Shown: positions 36,065 through 47,500 of the stretch, one piece after another
How positions within the stretch are numbered: the stretch's first letter is position 1
Layout: every line of letters begins with the position of its first letter
Source of the DNA: JAWSVE01 sp050789445
GTDB taxonomy: Bacteria; Pseudomonadota; Gammaproteobacteria; Pseudomonadales; Cellvibrionaceae
Assembly (NCBI GenBank): GCA_050789445.1
Contig: JAILXR010000001.1
Coordinates: 2,108,001 to 2,172,000 of the forward strand
Reading direction: 5' to 3'
DNA length: 64,000 bases
The notes under the pieces: generated by a model
What the model was told of the DNA's origin: nothing
The model's input: the letters and a program-made list of their open reading frames with translations, nothing else
Databases searched by the model: none
Position numbers and translations under genes: made by a program

Positions 36065-36230
36065 TGTCGTCTCCTAATTTCTCTAATGGGTTTATTCTTG
36101 CCGATCACAAATTGCTTATCATCGACATGTTCAATTTTTTGGCTGGCGCTTTGTAAGGTGCAAACTCCGAGCCGCTATAGCTAACATAATCATAGGCGCA
36201 GACATGCTCCACTTACTCTATGTAAAAAAA

Positions 36231-36260
36231 GAATAAGTTGTACTAACGTCGTACTGACAA
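36231..36260 (-). promoter_or_regulatory. Possible carA promoter
   Basis: On the minus strand TTGTCA and TTATTC are 18 bases apart, about 170-200 bases before the carA start. The spacer holds GTAC twice. This resembles a sigma-70 promoter but is not a strong match, and no arginine or pyrimidine control site was identified. Confidence 0.35.
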
Positions 36261-36303
36261 AGTTAACTAAGAATATTCAGCGAAAGCCAAAGCCAGATTG
36301 AAA

Positions 36304-36340
36304 AAAAGCGAGAAGAAACATAAGGCTTCATCTCGCTTTT
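36304..36340 (-). terminator. Strong terminator after the chemoreceptor gene
   Basis: AAAAGCGAGA and TCTCGCTTTT form a 10-pair stem, extended inside by GAA/TTC, and a run of seven T follows in the minus direction. It lies about 390 bases beyond the chemoreceptor stop and before the carA promoter. Confidence 0.85.
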
Positions 36341-36654
36341 AGAATTTAATTTGCTCGTAAACGGTCTTTCATTCTTACCTTTCAAGACATGCATCATGAA
36401 TGACATGTACAAACCGTGATTTACAAACTGCTAATTCAAACTGTCTGGCAATAGTTAGTGACTCGCAACAACAGCACCAACAAAAAAATGCTTTAAAATC
36501 AACGAGTTAACTAAAAATAACTATCTACTGTACTGAAGTGCTACTGACATTTAGCCGGCGCAAACTTGGGGGGAGATTTTAGACGAAACAGGGGCTTGCT
36601 GTCCAATGACTTGTCGTGAATTTCATGACTTCTTTTGTTATTTCTCGCCGGTAA

Positions 36655-36681
36655 GAATTCTCTTCCTTACAAAGAGAATTC
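36655..36681. repeat. Perfect 10-pair inverted repeat near the end of the chemoreceptor gene
   Basis: GAATTCTCTT (36655-36664) and AAGAGAATTC (36672-36681) around 7 bases, starting 49 bases after the chemoreceptor stop. There is no T-run in the minus direction, so it is more likely an operator-like or mRNA 3'-end structure than a terminator. Confidence 0.6.
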
Positions 36682-36729
36682 CTTGACCACTATAGTTAAC
36701 TATCGCTTAGAGAGAATACGACCTTACGG

Positions 36730-38274
36730 CTATATCTTAAATTGCTTTACTGTCTCTGCCATTCTTGAAGCCATACCGGCAAGATCAGCCGTGCTTGAGG
36801 CTATTTCCACCGATCCTTCGGATGTTTGTCTTGCTACGTCGGCAATGTTTTCCATATTACGTTCCATTTCACGGGTTGCAGCGCTTTGCTCTTCCGAGGC
36901 ACTGGCGATCTGGTTCGTTTTATCTCGGATAGCACTAACACCTTCCGTTATCGCTTCGAGTGAATTACTCGCTTCAGCCGCTTGCTTAACGGATTCTTCT
37001 GCCTGAGTTTTGCCCTTCTCCATCATTTGAACCGCTTCACGAGCGCCGTACTGCAATCGCTCGATCATATCTTGAATCTCTTGTGTCGATGATTGCGTTC
37101 TTGATGCCAGTGTTCTCACCTCATCGGCAACCACTGCAAAGCCTCGACCTTGCTCACCGGCTCTTGCTGCTTCAATCGCAGCATTCAGTGCAAGCAAATT
37201 TGTTTGTTCTGCGATACCGCGAATAACATCTAGTACAGAGCCTATGTTGTCAGTCTCTTGCTGTAAGCGATCAATCACTTCAGCCGCATTAACAATATCA
37301 CTCGCCAGGCTTTCAATTTGCGCCATGGTATCGGTCACGACAGACATACCTGACTTAGCTTCTCGATCAGCCTCTTGAGCATTGCCTGCTGCTTGTGTCA
37401 CATTGCTTGCAACATCTTCAACGACTGATGCCATTTCACGCACTGCAGTAACTACTTGCTGGATAGCCGATTGCTGACTTACCACCCCTCGCTCAGTTTC
37501 TTTTGCCGTGAGCGAAAGTTTTTCTGTGTTTGCATTCAGCTCAGTGGCCGTTCCCGAAAAATCACCAATGATGCTATGCACTCTTTCGATAAAAGTATTA
37601 AACCACTTGGCTAATTCACCGACTTCGTCACGAGATTGCACTTTGAGTCGTTGAGTTAAATCGCCCTCACCTTCTGCAATATCACGAAGAGCTGCCACGA
37701 CCGTATTAATCGGTTTTACAATCGCAGCTTGTACCAAGTAAGAAACCGCGCCTGCAAATAAGCTCACCACAATGACAGTCACTACAGATGCTTTAATTGC
37801 CTCCCAGACTGTTTGTTGGGTTTCGCTTAAATCCACTTTGAAATATATTGTTCCTACGTCGACACCTGCGGCATTAATGGGCTCGAAAATTTCTAAATGT
37901 TTCTCGCCTCGAAGCATTCCCTTTTGTTGTGCTTGCTGAGGCAGACCCGATGGCAATGTTTTTGAATCGCTTTCATTTTTTGAGAACCAAACAAAAGGTG
38001 AGCCCACATCATCATAAATAACGCCATAAGCAATTCGCGGATTTGCAGACACCGTCGACAACGTTTCCCTCGCTGATACCTTGTCACCGAATGCTAATGC
38101 GCCAGAAGTCCCTCCACCCACTATCTTCGCCAATGTCCGAGTATCATTTTCGATAGACTCGTGCATCCGACCAATTTCCATATTAAGCGCAATTACATTA
38201 GAAATAACGACAGCCAAAACACTCGTCACTGTAACGCCAATTAACACTTTCCATTTCAAAGAGAGACTACCCAT
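36730..38274 (-). CDS. Methyl-accepting chemotaxis protein
   Basis: 514 residues. An N-terminal membrane helix (VLIGVTVTSVLAVVISNVIA) is followed by a periplasmic sensor region of the CHASE8 type (LAKIVGGGTSGALAFGD, then AYGVIYDDVGSPFVWF), a second helix near residues 172-193, a HAMP domain (KPINTVVAALRDIAEGEGDL) and the signalling domain. The hairpin tip is EQTNLLALNAAIEAARAGEQ, followed by GRGFAVVADEVR, so it can bind CheA/CheW. It lies downstream of the RTX gene, with a terminator between them, so it has its own transcription start. The ligand is unknown. Confidence 0.95.
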   Translation of the reverse strand: MGSLSLKWKVLIGVTVTSVLAVVISNVIALNMEIGRMHESIENDTRTLAKIVGGGTSGALAFGDKVSARETLSTVSANPRIAYGVIYDDVGSPFVWFSKNESDSKTLPSGLPQQAQQKGMLRGEKHLEIFEPINAAGVDVGTIYFKVDLSETQQTVWEAIKASVVTVIVVSLFAGAVSYLVQAAIVKPINTVVAALRDIAEGEGDLTQRLKVQSRDEVGELAKWFNTFIERVHSIIGDFSGTATELNANTEKLSLTAKETERGVVSQQSAIQQVVTAVREMASVVEDVASNVTQAAGNAQEADREAKSGMSVVTDTMAQIESLASDIVNAAEVIDRLQQETDNIGSVLDVIRGIAEQTNLLALNAAIEAARAGEQGRGFAVVADEVRTLASRTQSSTQEIQDMIERLQYGAREAVQMMEKGKTQAEESVKQAAEASNSLEAITEGVSAIRDKTNQIASASEEQSAATREMERNMENIADVARQTSEGSVEIASSTADLAGMASRMAETVKQFKI

Positions 38275-38584
38275 TAATCACTTCCTAAACAGTATTTGCA
38301 AAATCACATTTTGCTAAAAGAAATCAAGCCGACCCTTTTGCTGGATCGAAAAAAACTTGTATATCTTTCAGCATAGACGCAAATACAGGAAGCTCAAAAA
38401 TAGAATGGAAAAGAAGGGTGTTATATTGGCTCAAATAAGATTCAGCCTGACCCTAATATTGTTACAAGGCTGAATCGTTATACGTCCACTCACAAAAAAT
38501 AAAGAAATCTAATTTCAAAATAAAAAAAGTGCATCCAGAAAAGAATGCACCACTAGGGATGAATTAAGAATATGTATATTTAAT
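38275..38584. other. Intergenic region between the RTX gene and the chemoreceptor
   Basis: 310 bases. It holds the RTX terminator and presumably the chemoreceptor promoter. No gene seen. Confidence 0.5.
38522..38550 (-). terminator. Terminator after the RTX gene
   Basis: GTGCAT-10-ATGCAC followed in the minus direction by seven T and further T-rich sequence. It lies 35 bases beyond the RTX stop, ending the type I secretion operon. Confidence 0.85.
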
Positions 38585-41500
38585 TTAAACCATCCATGTA
38601 CTCGTAATCACAACACCTAACTGATCTTGCTGATCTTGAGGAATGACAGCACCCTCTCCAGCAGGGATATCAAATTGCGCCATTGCCGCTACCAACTGAT
38701 CCACCTGACTGGCCGCTAAGCTGTATCCATCGTCCGTAATAATTTCATCCACTTGATAGACTTCGCTATCAAACCAATCGGTTATTTTGATCTGATCATT
38801 GCTACCCACGTAATCAATAACAAGATCGCCGCCTTGATTACTAAACCACAATTGATCATGAGTCGTGCCGTTAAGAATCACTTGGTCAAGATCATCGGCT
38901 GAGGTGTTACTCGAACTATGGTTGTAAATAGCGTCTTGACCACCGCCTAATCCAAGCACATAGGTGTCACTACCACCGCCTCCGTAAAGAGTGTCATTAC
39001 CCGCTCCACCATCAAGGACATCATTATCAACCTGGCCGTTCAGCAGATCATCGCCTGCTCCACCGAAGAGAAAATCATCACCTCGATAGCCAAGAACTGT
39101 ATCGTTACCGGCTCCACCGTCGAGCGTATCATCACCATCTAAACTTTGAATATAGTCATTCCCGTCTAGTCCTCGAATGAAATCAGCACCGCCTAATCCA
39201 GTAATGCTGTCATCACCTGATGTGCCTGTGTTACCTAAATCTGCAAGGTGTCCGTAATCCCATACGGTGCCATCGATAAATTCAAATTGGCGAATTGTTG
39301 TACGACCATTGCCATTACCTTGATAGTGATTAGCGACCTCAAACCCGTCACTACTGTCTACTAACGCAACAAACAAATGGTTGCCAGCACGGGTAACAAG
39401 AACATCTTCTGGTGTCACACCCTCCTTAAAACGTACGATGTTTGTTGCCGTCGAGCTATTGTTGTCATAGTTCGAAATCACATCTTGCCCGTCACCATAA
39501 CCAAAGAGGTAAATATCGTTGCCGTCTCCTCCCGTTATTTGATCGTTACCCGCTCCACCATCAAAGATGTCATCTCCAGAGTAGCCATTTAGGATGTCGT
39601 CTCCGGCACCACCCCGCAAAAAGTCATTGCCACGGTAGCCTCCAATAGAATCATTACCAGCTCCACCATGGAGTGTATCGTCACCATCCCAGCCTTGAAG
39701 TGAATCGTTACCACCAAGACCTAAAACAACATCATCCGTGCTAGCGCCTGATAAGACATCATCTCCTGATGTACCGTTAATCGCTGAGCTTTGATCAACA
39801 TTATAATAAGTATCGTAATTGTAGGACGGAGCTGTGTTAGATGATGACTCTACCGATATCGAAACAGAGGCATTAGATGTATCAACTCCATCACTTAACA
39901 CGTAATCAAATGAGGCTGTTCCGCTATAACCTGCTGTTGGCGTAAACGTAATGGTTTGAGCCGTGCCATCCAACACCGCGCTGCCATTGCTGGCATTGCT
40001 GACCGTGGTGATCGTCAGGCTATCGCCATCGATGTCACTGTCGTTCGCAAGCAACTCGGCAACGGTGATGACAACGGCGGTATCTTCTGTCGTGGTCACG
40101 TTATCGCTTGCGGCTACTGGCGTATCGTTGACCGCGGTAACCGTCAGATCGACCGTGGCAATCGCCGTGGTCGTGCCATCACTGAGGGTGTAATCAAACG
40201 AGCCTGCACCATTGAAGCCAGCGGTGGGGGTAAATGTAATTGTTTGAGTCAGCGTGTCGAACACCGCACTGCCGTTGCTCGCATTGTTCACGGCTGTGAT
40301 CGTTAAGCTATCGCCATCCACATCACTGTCGTTCGCGAGCAACTCGGCAACACTCATCACAACCGCCGTATCTTCGCTTGTGGTCACGGTGTCGCTCGTT
40401 GCTACCGAGTTGTCGTTCACGGCAGTGACCGTCAGATCCACGGTCGCGATCGCCGTGGTCGTGCCATCGCTCACCGTGTAATCCACACTGGCCGAACCAT
40501 GGCTATTGGCGGTCGGGGTAAACGTAATGGTTTCGGCAACCGTATCGATCACGGCACTGCCGTTCACCGCGTTGCTGATCGATGTGATCGTTAAGCTGTC
40601 ACCATCCACGTCACTGTCGTTCGCTAATAACTCGGCAAAGGTTAAGACTATCGCTGTGTCTTCGAGTGTTGTTGCGGTGTCATTCGTGGCAACCGGAGTA
40701 GCATTGCCTGTCTCGAACGGAACACTCACATCAGCTAAATCAAAAACCTCGGCTGCTCCGTTAAACGTATAGGTGAGCTTACCTAGTGTATTTCGAACAA
40801 CCCAAACGGCATTGATATTTTCAAACCAATTTACAACCGTAATTGAATCTTGGGGAGAAATGGTAACAATCAAATCAGATTCATTACGACTAAATACCAC
40901 ATCCGATGACGCAACACCTGCTTTAAACTGTAGGAGGTCAACAATATTTACTGGATAATTGTTATCGTCAAATGAGCGATGCAAAGTATCATGGCCATCA
41001 CCCATGCCGAACAAATAAGTATCACTTAACTGACTATCCAATAAAACATCATTACCAGCGCCACCATCTACCTGAGCGCCACCAGACCACAGCACAGCAG
41101 ACCCTGAATAATAAAGAGCATCAGCTCCAGGATCGAGAACATCGTCGCCCTCACCACCATACAACGTATCAAAGCCAATATAGCCTACTAATGTATCATC
41201 GCCTTGGTTTCCATACATGGTATCTGAGCCTACACCTCCGGACATATACTCATTTGCATTGCCGCCAAGGAAAACATCTCTCCCGTAAAAACCATCACCG
41301 TACCCAGAAGAATTAGTTAAGCGTCTATCCGATTCTAGTCGCCAAACATATTCAGAGCTTTCACCAACATCCTGCAAGTATTCAATGTCAACACCATAAA
41401 TAGTCGATATTTCATATAGTGGCATCTCAAAATTAACTGCTTGACCCTCAACCACAATAGTAGAGACATAGCCATTTGGCTGAACTAGAGCATCTTGGCC

Positions 41501-44500
41501 GTTGTTATATTCTAACACCCAGTTATCTGTGCCATATTTCATGACATTTTGCACATATTGGAGATCTGTACGGTTTATCCCTTCAAATACGACAACATCA
41601 CCACTTCCAATGTTAGCAATAGTATCGACACCGGACCCTGCGCGCATAATGTAGGACACTCCGCCACGAGAACCGGTAATGAAATCATTACCTTCCCCAC
41701 CATCAACCGTCACTCCAAGATCATTTTCCGAAAGCAATATAGTGTCATTACCACCCAGAGACTCAATTAAACTTTGATCCCCAGGAACAATGACATAATT
41801 ACCTCGTTCATCTATAACTCGGTTAGATGCAACTAGATCTGCTGAAGAAATACTTTGATTGGAGAAGATGATATTTGAGTACTGATTTCCCAAATTACGA
41901 AAATAATCAGTGATCAATACTGATTGGCTGACATCTTGATCTACTACAATTCGCAAATCGAACTTGTCAAGATTAAAACTTACCCTAGATGAATCTAAGT
42001 CCTGAAAATAAATATTATTACCACCGGAATTAAAACCAGCAATGATGGTATCAGCCCCATCACCTTCAAAATAATAAATATTATTATTTTGGGTACCTCC
42101 TAATAAAATGTCGTCATCTCCCCTACCAGGACGAATATCAAACCCACTATTACCCAGATTACCCAAGGCCTCTAAACTTATTTCATCATTTCCGGGGGTT
42201 CCAGTGCCGAACAAAGAAGACACATCCGCTGAACTCAATGTTACATTCACACTTTCAAATGTAATGCTCATTTCATCAGTCACATTCCAAGAGTTGGCAA
42301 ACCAAAAATCGGCAACCTTTATCTCTCCAAGCCCATTATGAACATTAATTAATAGGTCATCTCCTTCACGAAGGAAAAGTGTGGAACTCCTACTTACAGA
42401 CTCGTCAAATATTAACTGATCAATCCCATGAGTTGTCGTATCATAACCATCTCCAAGCGCATATCTGAACTCAATAAATGCTTGTGAATTGAGAGAGAAG
42501 TCATCATTACCAGTACCTCCAATGACAACATGATCTCCTTGGAAAGCTGATACATTTATAGTGTCATTACCCGCCCCACCAAACAGGGTGTTATAACCTT
42601 GATTTCCGAATAGAACGTCGTCGCCCTCTCCCCCCAAAAGAGTGTTATAACCGCTACCCGCGTATAAAGAATCGTTACCACTTCCACCTGTTAAAGTATC
42701 ATCACCTTCACCCGCACTTAAAGAATCGTTTCCATCGCCCCCGATTAGGGTGTTATCACCATCAGATGCGTCTAATAAATCATTACCAGCTCCCCCCATC
42801 AATAAGTCGTTGCCTTGATAGCTGTATAACTGATCATTACCCAATCCACCACTGAAGGTAGTATCAGCGTCATTAAGACCAACCAAAATATCATCAGCGT
42901 CGGTTTCTGCATTAACTAAAGCCTCTATCTCACCAACTGTAATTACATCATCGATCAGCTCAATATGACTGATATTGCGCAGACGAATAAAATTTAGGAG
43001 TGTTACTGAGTCATTTCCAGGTCCATATTCAATTAAAAGGTTCCTGTTGCTATCAAATGAAAAACGAAGATCATTTCTACTAATCCCTTCTCCAAACTGA
43101 AGAACATTTTCATTATCAGGATCATCTATATAATCTCGCCCATCTCCTAAATTAAAAACAAAATAGGTCGCTGCTCTTAGGTTATCATCTCCCTCGCCGC
43201 CAATTAACGAGTCCCCAAATTCTATATCATTCGAACCAAAACCTTCTCCGCTTAAACGATCGTCACCTGCGCCTCCGAAAATAATATCTATTCCTTCGCC
43301 ACCACGTAAATCATCATCTCCGTCATTACCATACAGAGTATCCGCACCTTCAAAGCCAAAAAGAAAATCATTTCCAGCTAGGCCAGAAACAACATCGTTT
43401 TCATTTGCTCCTACTAAATAATCATCCCCTTGAGTTGCTGTACCTAGCAATTCATTTAATTCGCTTCCTATTATCACATCGCCATTTGAAAACTCTACTC
43501 GGCTTTCAGGGTGAAAAAAACCTGAGTAGATTAAAATACTGTCATTCCCTGACCCATAAGTGATTAGCATCTCTTGGTCATCTATGTTGTAGAAGTCTGT
43601 TCTTTTAATGTTGAAATTAAACCTATCAATACCCTCCCCAAACCTGAAAATTATTGGCTCATTTGGCAAACTGGCCATATCTGAACCTTCATAATCCTCT
43701 AACTCATCTGGAAAATAGTCCACGTATAATTCACCTAAACTATCTAGGTCAATTGAGCCATCGCCTATATTGAAAACCAACACTTCTCCACCAGACAAAA
43801 CATCATAACCTTTGCCGCCAACAAGAGTATCAACCCCAGCACCACCAGTTAAAGAATCATCCCCTTGCCCGCCATATATCGTATCGTTTCCAGACAACCC
43901 GTATAATTGATCATTTCCCCCATAACCAAAGATCACATCATCCCGACTGTCATAACCTCTGATATTGTTATTGGCATCATCCGCAGCGCCACTCAAAACT
44001 ATGCCCTGCACATCGGTATAACTCAAAACGGTGCCGTCAATAAATTCGATTTCTTGCAAATGATCCGGTGCGTTTACTGAAAAGTAATTATTAATTGTTA
44101 ATGTATCGGAAGTGTTTTGAACAGAGAGAATGAGAGAATCTCCGCTACGAGTAATACCTAGATTCGTTAAATCGACACCATTTTTTATTAAAATTTTGTC
44201 ATCTAAATCGGTGCTAATAAATCCGTTGTTGATGGTATTGTTTCCTGAGCCGACACCGAATTCAAAAACATCTGCACCTCCATTACCAAAGAATGAAACA
44301 TTTCCAGAACTTGCAAATTCAAGAGTATCGGTCCCAGCACTGCCAGTAATCGCTACTGCGACTTGATCATCAACAATGACTCGATTACCTGGAGCCAGCA
44401 AACTCACATTACCTGGAGTCTGATTGAATGAACTCAATTCAACAGGATCTGACGATGGCCCCGCATAAAGCGTTGGCGTACCACTAGGATCATTAACAGT

Positions 44501-47500
44501 CACTCCTGTTTGAAGAACACCGTTAACATGAAATTCTTTAATTCCGACAAAAGACGAGTTAAATATTCTGACTCGATCATCATTACCGTGCCTAACCTCG
44601 ATGAAATTATCGTATTCGATAATCTCTCTTACAAAGCCGAAAGAGACGCTGCCAATACTGTCATCATTAACTTCATCTATTCCGTCACCAGCATTAAAAT
44701 GATAGCTGTCATCCCCCTCTCCACCAATGAGTATGTCTGCTCCTGATCCGCCCTCTAAATAATCATCTCCCTCATTTCCCCATATAGTGTCATTACCTGC
44801 ACCACCTATTAAACTATCACCTTTATCTTCTCCATCTCGAGCAGGGTCGTTTAAACCACCTATAAGTACGTCATCACCATCACCGCCAAACAAAGTATCT
44901 TCATCCGCCGCACCAAACAAAGTATCGCTGCCAGAACCTCCAACCATAAGATCCTTGCCATCACCACCCTCCGCGTAATCAAGCCCAGCTCCACCTAGAA
45001 TGGTATCGTCGCCTTCTTGCCCTCTAAGGGTATCATCACCAGATCCGCCATCTAAATAATCGCTTCCACCACCGCCCTCTAACCTGTCATTACCATCCTC
45101 ACCGTACAGTGAATCATCGGCCTGCCACTCCTCTGGAATGACACCATCAAAATCAACCCCATTAAACTGGTTAGCGATTCCCCCGTCGCCACGTAAATTA
45201 TCGTCGCCATCTCCACCATGAAGGGTATCGCGACCACCACCACCAGCCATGACATCATCGCCTTCATTACCAAACAGAACATCATCACCGTGATAAGTAG
45301 CATCCAAGACAAAATCATCACCAAAAACAAAGTCGTTGCCAGCACCACCTTCTAGATGGTCATTTCCGCCATTCCCATAAATTGAATCGCTTCCGTCGCC
45401 TCCATAAATGAAATCATTACCATGATACTGTGCCTCTAAATTGGCTAAACGCTCTGCACGCTGCTCAATAGATTCAGGATAAGGTATAAAGTTATCACCA
45501 TCATCGGGGAATATGATTAGCTGATGTGCAACTTCATGATTAAATTGATCGCCATACAATGAATCGTCGCCATCACCACCGAACACCACATCGTCACCTG
45601 CTCCAGCATGAACAACATCATCACCGACGCCCGCGTCAATCACATCTGAAAAATCATTACTTTGGGTAAAATCAACATTAAAATTAGGAGCGAGGGCTAA
45701 AGAGCGTGAAGAATTACTTCCAGCATCTGTTTCAGATCCTAACGCGCTAAGATAAGCATCAGATGCGATGTAATCGTCACCGCTCCCTGCAGAAATAAAA
45801 TCATTTCCTAAATGACCTGCAATAACATCATTGCCATCGCCACCAATTAACGTATCATTTCCACGGCCAGCGGTAAGGAGGTCATTACCAGCCCCTCCAT
45901 CTAAATAATCTGAATCTCCTTCATTTTCACGCTCACTATCTAGTCTCTCGTCAGGATTGCCCGAGGAAAGAATGTATTCATCCCACCCCACCAAAATATC
46001 GTCTTCGCCACCGCCAAAGAGCACATCACTACCACGGCCGCCCACTAAATAATCTTCATCACCTTCAGTAAGTGACGGATCCATTTCGCCACGAAGAACA
46101 TCATCACCATCATGGCCCTCAAGCCAATCACCGCCACCTAAACTATAATCCTCAGGTAAAGGAAAATGCTCAGTTCCTGTTAGCTCATCGTTTTCATCAC
46201 CACCGTGAAAAACAAAAGCAAAAGAAGAGTTTTCTGGCTCGCCAAGAGGATAATTCTCCTCACCATCAACATCGCTTCCTAAATAAAGCGCTGCATCATA
46301 AATATAAGAAGAACCCGGTAAGCGACTAGAGTAATCGCGATCGATATAATCATCGCCGCCAGCGTAACCATCATCTACAACTACAACGGCATCCCCCAGT
46401 GGAGTATCTGGGTTTTCCGGTTCATCACTAAAAACTAAACCAAATGTATCGTTTTGCTGGCCGTCGACTGCCTTGATTGTGATGACATCGCTGCTGGAAA
46501 GACCACCAACATGAATTCTTAGGTCGCCATTAGATAATAAGGTGTATATATCTTCATTTTTAGCGTCGCCATTATCATCAAGCTCTCGATAGTAGATACC
46601 CGAACCTCCGGGTATTGGGGTTAAAGTCAGCCCCGTTAAATCACGGCCATTGATAACGAGTTTGTTTGCACCTTCTTTATCAACAATCGTGTCGAAGCCA
46701 TCTCCGGTGTTAAAATAGTAATAATCACTACCTCTACCACCTTCTAGATAATCTTGACCTTTACCGCCGAAGATTGCATCTGTTCCTCCCCCGCCATAAA
46801 TTCGGTCCCTCCCATCTGTTCCAGATATGACTTCTGCTGCTTCCCCACCAAATACTAGCCGAGTCGACTGTTCATTTTCTTCATAGTCTTCAGATGTCGT
46901 AACAATATTTTGCTCTAGGTACTCAATCCTTAATGACTCTCCCGGTACCGTATCAAACGTATAAGTATCAAAAATGCCAAAGGAAAAGGAATCATCAATG
47001 ATCGCATCAAAATAGCGGGTAAGAGCTAATGAGCGATCTTGCAGCTCTGCATCACTAAAGTTTTCTAGGTTATATTGAGATTCCGCAGCTTTCGATTCAA
47101 CGGTAGATGTCGTCGCGAAGGGAATTAAATTGATTAGAGCGTACCTAACGGATTGACCGAGCTCAGAATCGTTAGAGGCGTAGCTTGCTAAAAGCTCCGC
47201 ATGTTCAAAAGATGTTAAATCTAAAACTTCCGGCGAATCTACGCCATTTTGGTGATAGGCTTGACGAATAGAAAGCATCAGCGCCCTCATCGTATAGAAC
47301 TGATCTCCGCCTACGAAGTAATTTCTAACCATGTTAAAAAATGAGTCAACATGATTACCATGCTCATTTGACGAAGCATCTAGTATTCGTACTTGCTGAT
47401 TAACCGTTAAGTTTGGACCTAAGCTATAAATTAAAGTCTTTGCATCTTCAAGCCTCTTAACCAACTCGGGATTGTTTTCTGGATTTGGATTTAACTCGCC

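Larger units (their letters stand above)
36065..36729. other. Long intergenic region between carA and the chemoreceptor
   Basis: 665 bases without a gene. It holds a possible carA promoter (36231-36260), the terminator of the chemoreceptor gene (36304-36340) and a 10-pair palindrome (36655-36681), described separately. The remainder shows nothing I can support. Confidence 0.5.
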
